Assembly (NCBI GenBank): GCA_903862465.1
Contig: CAIOYH010000018.1
Span: 1-38,793 of the forward strand
Length of the DNA: 38,793 nt
Source of the DNA: an uncultured bacterium
GTDB taxonomy: Bacteria; Bacteroidota; Bacteroidia; Bacteroidales; CAIWKO01
Reading direction: 5' to 3'
The translations under genes and the position numbers were made by a program. Below are positions 24,203 through 31,793 of the stretch, in pieces (within the stretch, counting starts at the first letter, position 1; every line of letters begins with the position of its first letter). A model generated the notes under the pieces. The model had not been told where the DNA came from and ran no database searches. It saw nothing but the letters and a program-made list of their open reading frames with translations.

Positions 24203-25316
24203 ACCGTAGGTAAACCATCTTCTTCACCTGTACAGCATTCCCATTATCTAATTCGCAGAAATAAATCCCGGAAGGCAAATCTTTCGGCGTCCATTCTATA
24301 GTATAAGTACCGGCGGTTTTACTGTCTTGGAGCAAGGTGCTGACAATTTTTCCATGAAAATCCAATATCTTGAGGGATACATCAGGCGAATTGGCGTCAA
24401 GGGTGAATTTGATTTGTGTGGATGTGTGGAACGGATTGGGTGAGTTTTGTTCTAAACGATAATTGCCCGAAGAAGGATTTGTTGAGATGCTCGATGTGCC
24501 AAGTGTGGGGCTGCCCGCTTCCATCCATGCGTTATAGATGAGTTCTGCCAAGGCGTGGGAGGCATTCTTGAATAATAGCTTTGTGAACTTCTGACTTTTG
24601 CTCCACAAAGCATTTTTATAGGTTGTTGAATAATAATTGGTAGATAAACCATAAGCATAATCGTCGGCTGCCAACACCGAATCTATATAGGTATAGTTGG
24701 TGTAAATATAATTGAAAACATAATGGTTCACGTTTGGAATCAAATGGACGGTGTCGCCCGTATAGGTGATTTGGGAATTAAAGCCACTGACCATTGTGCT
24801 TTCGTAGCGCGAATGTATGCCATCGTTGCCGGAGTTTTGTCCGTCATAGTTTTTGGTGATATGCAAGGGCATGTGTCCATCAGCCACATAATGCCCCAAG
24901 TCGGCAGCGAAAAACATGGCTTTGGTCCAATTGTAATGCAAGAAAGCATTCTTGAGTGAATCGTACGTGGCTAAAGTAGTCCACGGCAAAATGCCATTGT
25001 TAGTAACCCAAAGTGTGCCGTTTTGGGCAACGATAGAGTCCCAAGTTTGGCGTATATGGTGTGTTGTGTTGAAATCGGCATACATGTCAATGTCAATATA
25101 ATGTTTGGGCGATTCGGTGGGGTCGGTGGCTTTGCGGTCGTCGGCATCGGAGGCATGCGCCACCAAATAGGACGTCCAAGAATTGAACTGTGCCATCTGC
25201 TGAAAAAATGACAGCGAGGCATTGTTGCTGATTTTGTCGTGTCCGGTGGACCCCCAACTGATAAGGATTATGGCTACAAGGAGCAACAGAAATCCGGAAA
25301 AAATACGCTTTAGCAT
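24201..25316 (-). CDS. Zinc-dependent phospholipase C / S1-P1 nuclease-like secreted protein with T9SS sorting domain
   Basis: 371 aa from the ATG at 25316; the frame extends 11 residues upstream but those would spoil the signal peptide. The signal peptide (about 1-20) is followed directly by WGSTGH, putting Trp at the mature N-terminus, the residue that binds zinc in this superfamily. Other ligand motifs are HASDADDR, SPKHYID, ADLGHYVADGHMPLH and GIHSRYE, giving the His/Asp set expected for three zinc ions. The last ~75 residues (LEQNSPNPFHTSTQIKF ... VKKMVYLR) are a T9SS sorting domain. It should act outside the cell on phospholipid or nucleic acid; the two cannot be separated here. A 7-nt and a 21-bp repeat array lie upstream. 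Confidence 0.82.
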   Translation of the reverse strand: MLKRIFSGFLLLLVAIILISWGSTGHDKISNNASLSFFQQMAQFNSWTSYLVAHASDADDRKATDPTESPKHYIDIDMYADFNTTHHIRQTWDSIVAQNGTLWVTNNGILPWTTLATYDSLKNAFLHYNWTKAMFFAADLGHYVADGHMPLHITKNYDGQNSGNDGIHSRYESTMVSGFNSQITYTGDTVHLIPNVNHYVFNYIYTNYTYIDSVLAADDYAYGLSTNYYSTTYKNALWSKSQKFTKLLFKNASHALAELIYNAWMEAGSPTLGTSSISTNPSSGNYRLEQNSPNPFHTSTQIKFTLDANSPDVSLKILDFHGKIVSTLLQDSKTAGTYTIEWTPKDLPSGIYFCELDNGNAVQVKKMVYLR

Positions 25317-25380
25317 CTGCTTAAAATTTGAGACATCAAAATTACACATAATTATTGAGATAGAAGGAATTTTTATTTTT

Positions 25381-25429
25381 GATTTAGGATTTTTGATTTT
25401 AGATTTTAGAATTATGATTTATGATTTGG
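25381..25429. repeat. Heptanucleotide array, 7 units (GATTTNN)
   Basis: GATTTAG, GATTTTT, GATTTTA, GATTTTA, GAATTAT, GATTTAT, GATTTGG in unbroken 7-nt register, about 65 bp upstream of the start of the phospholipase/nuclease-like gene. Confidence 0.85.
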
Positions 25430-25731
25430 ATGAGAAAGGTATATATGATGGTCTTTCCCGTATCGGCACAGAGCACATCTATGCTACCCAAGAGCATTTC
25501 CGCTTCATAGCGAAGTGCCAGCGCTTCATAGCGGAGCACTTCCGCTTCAAAGCGGAGCATCTCCGCTTCACCTCAGAGCATCTCCGCTTTACCTCAGAGG
25601 AGCTCCGCTTCACCTCAGAGGAGCTCCGCTTCACCTCAGAGGAGTTCCGCTTCACCTCAGAGGAGTTCCGCTTTACCTCAGAGGAGTTCCGCTTTACCTC
25701 AGAAACCCTTAGCTCCATTTCAATAAATTAA
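25414..25731 (+). other. Open frame through the 21-bp array, doubtful gene
   Basis: A 105-codon frame from the ATG at 25414 reads through all 21-bp units as heptapeptides (EHLRFTS, EELRFTS, EEFRFTS). It is listed because it has a start and a natural stop after the array. The opposite strand is also open (SSEVKRN repeats), no -7 box or ribosome site is seen, and a 21-bp period keeps frames open automatically. I consider it more likely non-coding. Confidence 0.2.
25471..25701. repeat. 21-bp tandem array with inverted repeats, 10-11 units
   Basis: Ten clear 21-bp units from 25492 to 25701 (late consensus GAGGAGTTCCGCTTCACCTCA, written GAGGAG-TTCCGC-TTCACCTCA), plus a degenerate unit at 25471-25491. 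Early units pair as AAGCGGAG-CAT-CTCCGCTT; late units contain GGAGCTCC and CCTC-A-GAGG. Units change gradually along the array: the outer ones are degenerate and units 6-10 almost identical. Sequence is unrelated to the array at 17442 but the period, unit number and palindromy are the same. Confidence 0.93.
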
Positions 25732-26020
25732 AAATCAATATCATATATACTATTTATCAAATTCAACAAAATCTAGGCTAATAGCAATCTATACCACCAC
25801 AAAACAAAGAAGCTTACTTCCACCATCATTATATTTATATGTCAGTCTTGCTTCTGTTCTCTAAATCTTTAAAATCTAAAAGTTTTGACTAATTTTATTG
25901 GTATGAATGTCAAAAAAATGATATTGTGGAATGTTTTCTAATTTCATGTTCAATAATTTTTAGAAACAAAATGGAGTAGAATAAAATAAATATTGTAACT
26001 TTGCATCAATATTTAATGGT
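25702..26020. other. Gene-free AT-rich spacer
   Basis: About 320 bp of AT-rich sequence between the 21-bp array and hicA. Apart from the hicA promoter box near its end I see no gene, RNA or repeat in it. Confidence 0.6.
25996..26004 (+). promoter_or_regulatory. -7 box of hicAB
   Basis: TAACTTTGC fits TAnnTTTGC exactly. The predicted transcript would start near 26010, leaving about 10 nt before the ATG at 26021 or 30 nt before the alternative ATG at 26042. Confidence 0.6.
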
Positions 26021-26224
26021 ATGTATAATTGGAAAAAAGTAATGTCGGGCAACGATGTTTCAAAACTATTGATAAATAATGGTTGGGAATTAATTCGACA
26101 GAAAGGGAGTCATAGGCAATATAAAAAAAACAATATTGTATGCACCGTGCCGATGCACCCCGATATTAAAACAGGAACATTATCAGCCATAAAACGAACA
26201 ATTGAATTAGCAGAAAAATTATAA
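26021..26224 (+). CDS. hicA: HicA-type mRNA interferase toxin
   Basis: 67 aa (60 aa if started at the in-frame ATG at 26042, MSGNDVSKLL, which is closer to typical HicA length and N-terminus). The double-stranded-RNA-binding-like fold is shown by VSKLLINNGWELIRQKGSHRQY (in part), with the catalytic His in GSHRQY, and VPMHPDIKTGTLSAIKR at the C-terminus. HicA cleaves mRNA and tmRNA when free of its antitoxin. Toxin-first order with HicB 2 nt downstream is standard. Confidence 0.9.
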   Translation: MYNWKKVMSGNDVSKLLINNGWELIRQKGSHRQYKKNNIVCTVPMHPDIKTGTLSAIKRTIELAEKL

Positions 26225-26226
26225 AT

Positions 26227-26553
26227 ATGGAAACAATTACTCTCACCTATCGTGCGGAATCTGAAAAAAATGGCTTTAGCGTCGGTTGTCTTGATTGGGC
26301 TGCGGTATTTTCCCAAGGTGCAACTGTTGCTGAATGTAAAAAGAATATGATTGAAGTTACCGAAATGTTTTTAGAGCTTCTAACAAATAAAGAATTGTCA
26401 AAAGAGCAATATCCGGTGATAAAAAAACATATCGCCAATCCTTATACCTTTCAACTTACTTTTGATATAAAAAAAGCCAAACATGTTCCTGATTCTAAAA
26501 TCAAATTTAATTCTAAAATCAAATCAATAAGCAATATTGCTGCTATTCTATAA
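26227..26553 (+). CDS. hicB: HicB-type antitoxin
   Basis: 108 aa with the partial RNase H-like HicB fold: LTYRAESEKNGFSVGCLDW and GATVAECKKNMIEVTEMFLELL. It would bind and inactivate HicA. The C-terminal ~40 residues are Lys-rich (IKKAKHVPDSKIKFNSKIKS) and show no clear helix-turn-helix or ribbon-helix-helix, so autoregulation is uncertain. It follows hicA by 2 nt. Confidence 0.85.
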   Translation: METITLTYRAESEKNGFSVGCLDWAAVFSQGATVAECKKNMIEVTEMFLELLTNKELSKEQYPVIKKHIANPYTFQLTFDIKKAKHVPDSKIKFNSKIKSISNIAAIL

Positions 26554-26587
26554 GTTTATAAATCCCTATAAATCATTCCCTACTAGT

Positions 26588-26953
26588 ATGAATGTCTTAA
26601 AATTATCTCCTATTATAGTGAGCGCACTGATGTTGGCAGCTCATTTTTTCAGAATTGAGAAAGACGCCATTGTGGTGATGTGTATTTGTTTTCCGTTTTT
26701 GTTGGTGTTCAAAACAAAATGGGCAGCGCGTAGTGTGCAAATTATTTTGTGTTTGGGCGGATTGGAGTGGCTTCACATCATGTATAAAGATATAGTGGAG
26801 CGCATGAACCAAGGCGAACCGTGGCATAGATTGGCTGTGGTTTTGTGCACGGTGGCGGCGTTCACCGCTGCGTCGGCATTGGTGTTCCGATTCAAAAGTC
26901 TTAGGAGATTATATGGATTTGATGGCAGTTCGGAAGAATTGGACGCCGCTTAG
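26588..26953 (+). CDS. Small membrane protein of unknown function
   Basis: 121 aa from the ATG at 26588 (an upstream in-frame ATG at 26537 overlaps hicB and adds 17 residues). Three to four hydrophobic segments: about 5-22, 27-43, 48-63 and 83-103, with short charged loops. No family recognised. It begins 35 nt after hicB on the same strand and might be read through from the hicAB promoter, although nothing links its role to it. Confidence 0.65.
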   Translation: MNVLKLSPIIVSALMLAAHFFRIEKDAIVVMCICFPFLLVFKTKWAARSVQIILCLGGLEWLHIMYKDIVERMNQGEPWHRLAVVLCTVAAFTAASALVFRFKSLRRLYGFDGSSEELDAA

Positions 26954-26960
26954 AAGGAAA

Positions 26961-27443
26961 TTACTGTGTAGGATTGTAAAACGATTCCACACCCGGGTAG
27001 AAGAACTGTTCGCGGGCTACATCTTCTCGAAACATATAATAATGTACAGTGGATTCGGCACACAATTCGTTTTGGTCGTTATGTAAAAGGACTTCGACGA
27101 CGGCAATATTTCGCTTTTGCGCTGTTATGTGAGCTTTCAAATGTACGATACTAGTGTCCATCATCAAAGGTTTTCGAAATCTAGTCTCAAGTTTGGAGGT
27201 GACGCCGGCAGTTCCCAACTTGGTTTGCACCACCCAACTAGCAATTTCGTCCATCAAAGTAGCCTGTATGCCACCATGCAACACGTTTCTGTATCCCTGA
27301 AAGTTGTGACTCGGTTGCCAATCGCAGCACACAAAGTCGCCTTCTTCATAAAACTCCATTTTAAGCCCAAACACATTGTTGGGCGAACATCCGAAACAAT
27401 TGTAGCCTTCGGATTTGATATACGGATTGAAAATCTTTTTCAT
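26961..27443 (-). CDS. PaaI-type hotdog thioesterase
   Basis: 160 aa with a single hotdog fold. The family signature is NVLHGGIQATLMDEIASW (about 53-70), in which HGG and the Asp/Glu region serve acyl-thioester hydrolysis; TSKLETRFRKPL follows. The N-terminus NCFGCSPNNVFGLKM is the Cys-containing opening common in this subgroup. It likely hydrolyses an acyl-CoA; substrate unknown. It stands alone, convergent with the membrane gene on its left and divergent from the lipoprotein gene on its right. Confidence 0.85.
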   Translation of the reverse strand: MKKIFNPYIKSEGYNCFGCSPNNVFGLKMEFYEEGDFVCCDWQPSHNFQGYRNVLHGGIQATLMDEIASWVVQTKLGTAGVTSKLETRFRKPLMMDTSIVHLKAHITAQKRNIAVVEVLLHNDQNELCAESTVHYYMFREDVAREQFFYPGVESFYNPTQ

Positions 27444-27503
27444 TAATTAGTCATTTTTACAAAAATAAAAATTAATTTTATCCCCCAAAATATAAAATGC
27501 AAA

Positions 27504-27986
27504 ATGAGACGAAATTTATTACTATTTTTTAGCATCACGCTGCTGTTTTCCTCGTGCAAAACGGAATTATCAACGCAAAAGAAAATCGCTATCATGCAGC
27601 AGATGGATTGGTTGCGTGGAGTGTGGGTGGTGCAAACTTCGTCTTACACCTATTTTGAATCGTGGAAGAAAATAAATGACACACTTTATAGGGGAAAAAG
27701 CGTCATGCTGATTTCGCGGGATACGGTTTTCAGCGAACGCATGAGCATAGAAGCAAACAAGCAAAGCATCATTTTGACAACTCGAAACACCCAAAATCCG
27801 AGTAGTTCGATACAAAGTTTCCTTTTGAGCAAAGTTTCTAAAGATAAAATTGTTTTTTTTAATCGTTGGAACAAAGAAGAGCAAATGATTTCATACATTT
27901 TAAAAAGTCCTGATAATATGTATATTTACGTCGAAGGAGATAAAAAATCAGTGGCAAGTTATATGCTAGAAAAAATTATGAAATAA
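27504..27986 (+). CDS. Putative lipoprotein, DUF6265-like
   Basis: 160 aa. A lipoprotein signal peptide ends LLFSSCK, with the lipidated Cys at residue 18. The mature part has MDWLRGVWVV, FESWKKINDTLYRGKS and IVFFNRWNKEEQMISYIL, the pattern of DUF6265-type beta-barrel proteins in which a conserved Trp-rich start is followed by an E-x-W motif. Function of the family is not known to me. It is divergent from the thioesterase by 60 bp. Confidence 0.7.
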   Translation: MRRNLLLFFSITLLFSSCKTELSTQKKIAIMQQMDWLRGVWVVQTSSYTYFESWKKINDTLYRGKSVMLISRDTVFSERMSIEANKQSIILTTRNTQNPSSSIQSFLLSKVSKDKIVFFNRWNKEEQMISYILKSPDNMYIYVEGDKKSVASYMLEKIMK

Positions 27987-28037
27987 GAGATGTTAGTAAA
28001 AAATATAATTTATAGCGCTTAATTTTAAAAATTTAGT

Positions 28038-28046
28038 TACTTTTGC
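28038..28046 (+). promoter_or_regulatory. -7 box of the TPR-ribH-fmt operon
   Basis: TACTTTTGC fits TAnnTTTGC, 19 nt before the ATG at 28066. No clear -33 element. Confidence 0.6.
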
Positions 28047-28065
28047 ACCTTCAAAAAAATATGAT

Positions 28066-28758
28066 ATGGCAAAAAAGACAGACAAAACAGAAGACAGAAT
28101 TGCATCAGTAGAAATTGCGTTAGACAGAGGTGAACAATTTTTTGAGAAGAATAAAAACCTATTATTCTATATTCTCTTAGGAATACTCGTCATCGTGGGC
28201 GGTTACTTTGGCTACAAAAAATTCATTAAAGGACCCAAAGAACTCGAAGCACAAGCAAAAATATTTTTTGCAGAGCAGTATTTTGAGAAAGATTCATTGA
28301 AACTTGCTATGAATGGCGATGGAACAAATCTCGGATTTATTCAAATTGTGAATGATTATGGTTCCACCAAATCGGGTAATTTGGCAAAGTATTATTTGGG
28401 GATATGTTATCTGAAGACAGGAGATTTCCAAAACGCAATCAACAACCTCGAAGATTTCAGTTCGGATGATCAAATTATAGGTCCGATGGCTATTGGTGCC
28501 ACAGGCGATGCGTATATGGAATTAGGTCAGACCGACAAAGCTATTGAGTATTATTTGAAAGCTGCCAAGGAGAAAAAAAATGACTTCACAGCACCTATGT
28601 TTCTACAGAAAGCAGGTTGGGCTTATGAAATCCTGAAACAATACGACAAAGCTATTGAAGTTTATACCAAAATACAAAAAGAACACTATAAAAGTTACGA
28701 AGCCCGCGATATCGAAAAATATATTGCTCGCGCAAAAGGTTTAATGGGACCTAAATAA
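28066..28758 (+). CDS. Membrane-anchored TPR protein (YfgM/AncA-like)
   Basis: 230 aa. A charged cytoplasmic N-terminus (1-30), one membrane helix (about 32-52, LLFYILLGILVIVGGYFGY), then an exported TPR region with repeats around AKYYLGICYLKTGDFQNAI, AIGATGDAYMELGQTDKAI and LQKAGWAYEILKQYDKAI. This is the layout of YfgM-type tetratricopeptide proteins that associate with the Sec translocon and periplasmic chaperones; that role is inferred from the architecture. First gene of an operon with ribH (7 nt gap) and fmt. Confidence 0.8.
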   Translation: MAKKTDKTEDRIASVEIALDRGEQFFEKNKNLLFYILLGILVIVGGYFGYKKFIKGPKELEAQAKIFFAEQYFEKDSLKLAMNGDGTNLGFIQIVNDYGSTKSGNLAKYYLGICYLKTGDFQNAINNLEDFSSDDQIIGPMAIGATGDAYMELGQTDKAIEYYLKAAKEKKNDFTAPMFLQKAGWAYEILKQYDKAIEVYTKIQKEHYKSYEARDIEKYIARAKGLMGPK

Positions 28759-28765
28759 TTCTTGC

Positions 28766-29266
28766 ATGAGTGCAAAAAAAGTAAATCTTTCGGATTACGG
28801 TAAGATTACCGAACAAGTATCTGATGATTATACTATAGGTATAGTTGTTTCTGAATGGAATAGCGAAATCACCAACGCTTTGTTGGATGGTGCTGTTGCT
28901 ACCCTAAAGGAATTAGGTATAAAAAAATCGTCGCTTATTATTGAACACGTCCCCGGAAGCTTCGAACTGCCGTTGGGAGCTCAATATATCATTGACAGCT
29001 GCCTTGCCGATGCTGTTATATGCTTGGGCTGTGTGATTCAAGGAGAAACTCGTCACTTTGATTTTATCTGTCAAGCCGTAAGTCATCAAATTGCGCAACT
29101 CAATATGGATTACAGCATCCCTGTTATCTTTGGCGTCTTGACCACGGATACAATGCAACAAGCATTGGATCGTGCCGGAGGCAAACATGGCAACAAAGGC
29201 GTGGAAGCTGCTGCCGCTGCTATCAAAATGTTACAGTTGCGCGATAGATTAGACGCCAATAATTAA
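28766..29266 (+). CDS. ribH: 6,7-dimethyl-8-ribityllumazine synthase
   Basis: 166 aa; condenses 5-amino-6-ribitylaminouracil with 3,4-dihydroxybutanone-4-phosphate in riboflavin synthesis. Motifs: VSEWNSEIT (substrate ring contact, 28-36), VPGSFELPLGA (62-72), CVIQGETRHFDFI with catalytic His97, and IPVIFGVLTTDTMQQALDRA near the C-terminus. Length is normal. It is in an operon with the upstream TPR gene (7 nt) and fmt (12 nt). Confidence 0.96.
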   Translation: MSAKKVNLSDYGKITEQVSDDYTIGIVVSEWNSEITNALLDGAVATLKELGIKKSSLIIEHVPGSFELPLGAQYIIDSCLADAVICLGCVIQGETRHFDFICQAVSHQIAQLNMDYSIPVIFGVLTTDTMQQALDRAGGKHGNKGVEAAAAAIKMLQLRDRLDANN

Positions 29267-29278
29267 TACTTATATTTT

Positions 29279-30244
29279 ATGAAAGATGTACGCATTGTTT
29301 TCATGGGTACGCCTGAAATCGCTGTGGAATCGCTTCGGCAGATACTCCAAGCGAACTATACAGTAGAAGCAGTAGTAACTCCTCCCGACAAACCCTCAGG
29401 AAGAGGCTTGCATCTGCACGAATCCGCCGTCAAACAATTCGCATCTTCGCAACACCTAAACATACTTCAGCCCGAAAACCTTTCAGATGAAAGCTTTATC
29501 GCTACAATTAAAGACATAAATCCCGACATAATTATCGTCGTTGCTTTCCGCAAAATACCGGATAGACTTTTGGACTTGCCTAAAATTGGCTCTTTCAATC
29601 TCCATGCTTCCCTATTGCCGCAATATAGAGGTGCCGCACCCATCAATTGGGCTATCATGAATGGAGAAACGCAAACGGGGCTTAGCACCTTTTTGTTAAA
29701 CAATAAAATTGATGAAGGGAAGATACTGCTGCAAAAAATCATGGATATAATGCCATCTTATAATGCAAGCGATTTATACAACCTGATGAAGGTTGATGGT
29801 GCAATTTTGGTCTTAGACACAATTAAAATGCTTCTCAGCGGTAATTATAATTCTATTGACCAACAAAATTTATCCACAGATTCCCTTCTGTTAAAAAAAG
29901 CTCCAAAGATTTTCAAAGACCATTGTCGCATTGATTGGAATAATGTTGTAGTGAAAATCCAAAATCAGATACGCGGATTAAGTTATACCCCCGGAGCCGT
30001 CACCGAATTGATTTCACCCAATGAAACCACCTTTTCATTAAAAATATTCCGCTCAGAATTTCATTTTAGCGATAAAAAGGAAAGACCCGGAAGCATCGAA
30101 ACCGACAATCATAAACATCTTCGCATTTTTGCTTCCAATGGTTTTCTTGATTTGAAAGAAGTGCAACTTTCAGGGAAAAAGATGATGAAAGTGGATGATT
30201 TGCTCAGAGGGTTCAAAATAAGTAACCAATTTATTGCTAGATAA
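29279..30244 (+). CDS. fmt: Methionyl-tRNA formyltransferase
   Basis: 321 aa; formylates initiator Met-tRNA using 10-formyltetrahydrofolate. N-terminal Rossmann-like domain with FMGTPEIAVESL (8-19), and the folate/catalytic motif FNLHASLLPQYRGAAPINWA (106-125) with Asn107 and His109. The catalytic Asp145 is in KIDEGKIL. The C-terminal tRNA-binding OB-like domain is about 210-315. Third gene of the TPR-ribH-fmt run. Confidence 0.96.
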   Translation: MKDVRIVFMGTPEIAVESLRQILQANYTVEAVVTPPDKPSGRGLHLHESAVKQFASSQHLNILQPENLSDESFIATIKDINPDIIIVVAFRKIPDRLLDLPKIGSFNLHASLLPQYRGAAPINWAIMNGETQTGLSTFLLNNKIDEGKILLQKIMDIMPSYNASDLYNLMKVDGAILVLDTIKMLLSGNYNSIDQQNLSTDSLLLKKAPKIFKDHCRIDWNNVVVKIQNQIRGLSYTPGAVTELISPNETTFSLKIFRSEFHFSDKKERPGSIETDNHKHLRIFASNGFLDLKEVQLSGKKMMKVDDLLRGFKISNQFIAR

Positions 30245-30342
30245 ATTCAGCAAAAAAGTCTCTGAAAGCCTTGTTATTCATGCAAAGTTTTCAACAAAGT
30301 GCCTGTTTTATTAACAAAATGGGGCTTTTCGCGCTCAAACGC

Positions 30343-30373
30343 TTGCTATTACTCGATTTTTTATTAACTTTGC
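30343..30373 (+). promoter_or_regulatory. Promoter of the HU gene
   Basis: TTG (30343-30345), 19-nt spacer, TAACTTTGC (30365-30373): a complete Bacteroidetes vegetative promoter. The ATG is 47 nt downstream, with an A/T-rich leader as in highly expressed Bacteroidetes genes. Confidence 0.8.
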
Positions 30374-30420
30374 ATAACATTCATTAAAATAATTTAATTT
30401 TTAATTTTAAATTTAGAACC

Positions 30421-30690
30421 ATGAACAAAGCAGAATTAATTGACGCAATGGCTGCAGAAGCCAACATGACCAAAGCTGATGCTAAAAAAGCATTAGATTC
30501 TTTTATCAAAGCAACCTCCGGAGCATTAAATGCAGGACAAAGAGTTGCATTGGTTGGTTTCGGATCTTTTTCAGTAGCTGAAAGAGCAGCCAGAACCGGT
30601 CGCAATCCTCAAACAGGAAAAGAAATCAAAATTGCAGCTAAAAAAGTTGTGAAATTTAAAGCAGGCAATGAACTAACAGGCGGTATGTAA
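30421..30690 (+). CDS. hup: HU family nucleoid protein
   Basis: 89 aa, the standard HU length. Helical dimerisation part ([20 protein letters not shown]), then [20 protein letters not shown] leading to the DNA-binding arm RNPQTGKEI with the intercalating Pro, and [12 protein letters not shown] at the end. It compacts and bends DNA. It has its own strong promoter and a perfect terminator, so it is monocistronic and probably highly expressed. Confidence 0.95.
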   Translation: MNKAELIDAMAAEANMTKADAKKALDSFIKATSGALNAGQRVALVGFGSFSVAERAARTGRNPQTGKEIKIAAKKVVKFKAGNELTGGM

Positions 30691-30713
30691 AATCATCGCA
30701 TGTGCAAAACTGA

Positions 30714-30743
30714 GTCCCGAAGCAATTCGGGACTTTTTTTTTT
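30714..30743 (+). terminator. Terminator of the HU gene, abutting the trmH start
   Basis: Perfect 8-bp stem GTCCCGAA / TTCGGGAC with a GCAA (GNRA) tetraloop, then ten T. The T-run ends at the base before the trmH ATG (30744). Confidence 0.92.
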
Positions 30744-31424
30744 ATGGAAAAGAATTACACATTGTCTTTGACTGAATTTTTAAGCGAGTTTGTTACCGAC
30801 AACAGGCTCGAAAGATTTAATCAAGTCATCAAATGGCGAACGCGACACATAAGCATCGCCCTCGAAGACGTCTATCAACCACATAATGCTAGTGCCGTCC
30901 TCCGCTCTTGCGACTGCACAGGCATCCAAGACATCCATATCATCGAAAAAAACTACCAATATCAGGTGAACGACGATGTGGCTATGGGTTCTTCGAAATG
31001 GTTATCCTTGATAAAATATAATGCAGCAGAAAATAATACCCTCGCCTGCATCGAACAGCTAAGAACGCAAGGCTACCGCATTGTTGCAACTACTCCCCAC
31101 AAAGATGACTGTTTGATTGACGAGCTCCCTTTGGACTCCAAAACCGCTCTCTTCTTTGGAACCGAACTCGAAGGTATCAGCAAAGATGTTATTGACAATG
31201 CCGATGCATTTGTCAAGATTCCGATGTTTGGGTTCACCGAAAGCTATAATATCTCAGTGTCCGCAGCCATTTGTTTGTTCACACTGACGCAACGTTTGCG
31301 GAAATCAGACATCCATTGGCAGCTCAGCGAACAGGAAATAATGGACATAAAACTGCAATGGCTCAAAAACAGTATTCGCGATTCTGTGCTCCTAGAAAAA
31401 GAGTTCAAAAAGAAATTTATATAA
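30744..31424 (+). CDS. trmH: SpoU/TrmH family tRNA (guanosine-2'-O-)-methyltransferase
   Basis: 226 aa SPOUT enzyme, probably methylating G18 of tRNA. SpoU motif 1 is ALEDVYQPHNASAVLRSCD (in part, 38-56) with the catalytic Arg; motif 2 is ALFFGTELEGIS (about 134-145); motif 3, forming the knot, is IPMFGFTESYNISVSAA (about 158-174). The N-terminal start at 30744 fits other TrmH proteins. No ribosome-binding site can exist outside the T-run because the HU terminator ends directly at the ATG; see findings. Confidence 0.9.
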   Translation: MEKNYTLSLTEFLSEFVTDNRLERFNQVIKWRTRHISIALEDVYQPHNASAVLRSCDCTGIQDIHIIEKNYQYQVNDDVAMGSSKWLSLIKYNAAENNTLACIEQLRTQGYRIVATTPHKDDCLIDELPLDSKTALFFGTELEGISKDVIDNADAFVKIPMFGFTESYNISVSAAICLFTLTQRLRKSDIHWQLSEQEIMDIKLQWLKNSIRDSVLLEKEFKKKFI

Positions 31425-31462
31425 ATTCTGATTATTTTATGGCTTCGTCCAACATTTTTTGC

Positions 31463-31471
31463 TATTTTTGC
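31463..31471 (+). promoter_or_regulatory. -7 box of the THX gene
   Basis: TATTTTTGC fits TAnnTTTGC, 28 nt before the ATG at 31500. The -33 region is weak. Confidence 0.5.
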
Positions 31472-31499
31472 AAACTGAACTTTAACAAACATATTTATA

Positions 31500-31748
31500 A
31501 TGGGAAAAGGTGATAAAAAATCAAAACGTGGCAAAATTTGTATAGGAAGCTACGGTGTAAAAAGACAAAAGAAAAGAGTGAAAGCTTTTGATGCTATCGA
31601 TGCTGCTGCAAAATCTTTTGAAACAACAGAAGTTGCTGAGAAAAAAGCAAAAAAAGTCGCAGCGCCTAAAGCTGAAGTAACCGACGAAACAGCAAAAGTG
31701 AAAAAGGTAAGCAAGAAAGCAAAAGAAGAATCAGAAACTACTGAATAA
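31500..31748 (+). CDS. 30S ribosomal protein THX
   Basis: 82 aa. The first ~30 residues, MGKGDKKSKRGKICIGSYG, are the THX core, a small basic peptide that inserts in the head of the 30S subunit. The remaining ~50 residues are a Lys/Ala/Glu-rich low-complexity tail (EKKAKKVAAPKAEVT and similar), an extension seen in many Bacteroidetes THX proteins. It has its own promoter box and ends at a shared hairpin with the convergent murD2 gene. Confidence 0.88.
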   Translation: MGKGDKKSKRGKICIGSYGVKRQKKRVKAFDAIDAAAKSFETTEVAEKKAKKVAAPKAEVTDETAKVKKVSKKAKEESETTE

Positions 31749-31760
31749 TCTCTTTTAAAG

Positions 31761-31793
31761 GCGAATAGTAAGAATCAACTTCTTACTATTTGC
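31761..31793. terminator. Bidirectional hairpin overlapping the murD2 stop codon
   Basis: GCGAATAGTAAGAA / TTCTTACTATTTGC, 14-bp stem with one G-T pair and loop TCAAC. It lies between the convergent THX and murD2 genes and contains the murD2 stop codon (31775-31777), so the stem's 3' arm encodes the last murD2 codons. Confidence 0.7.
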
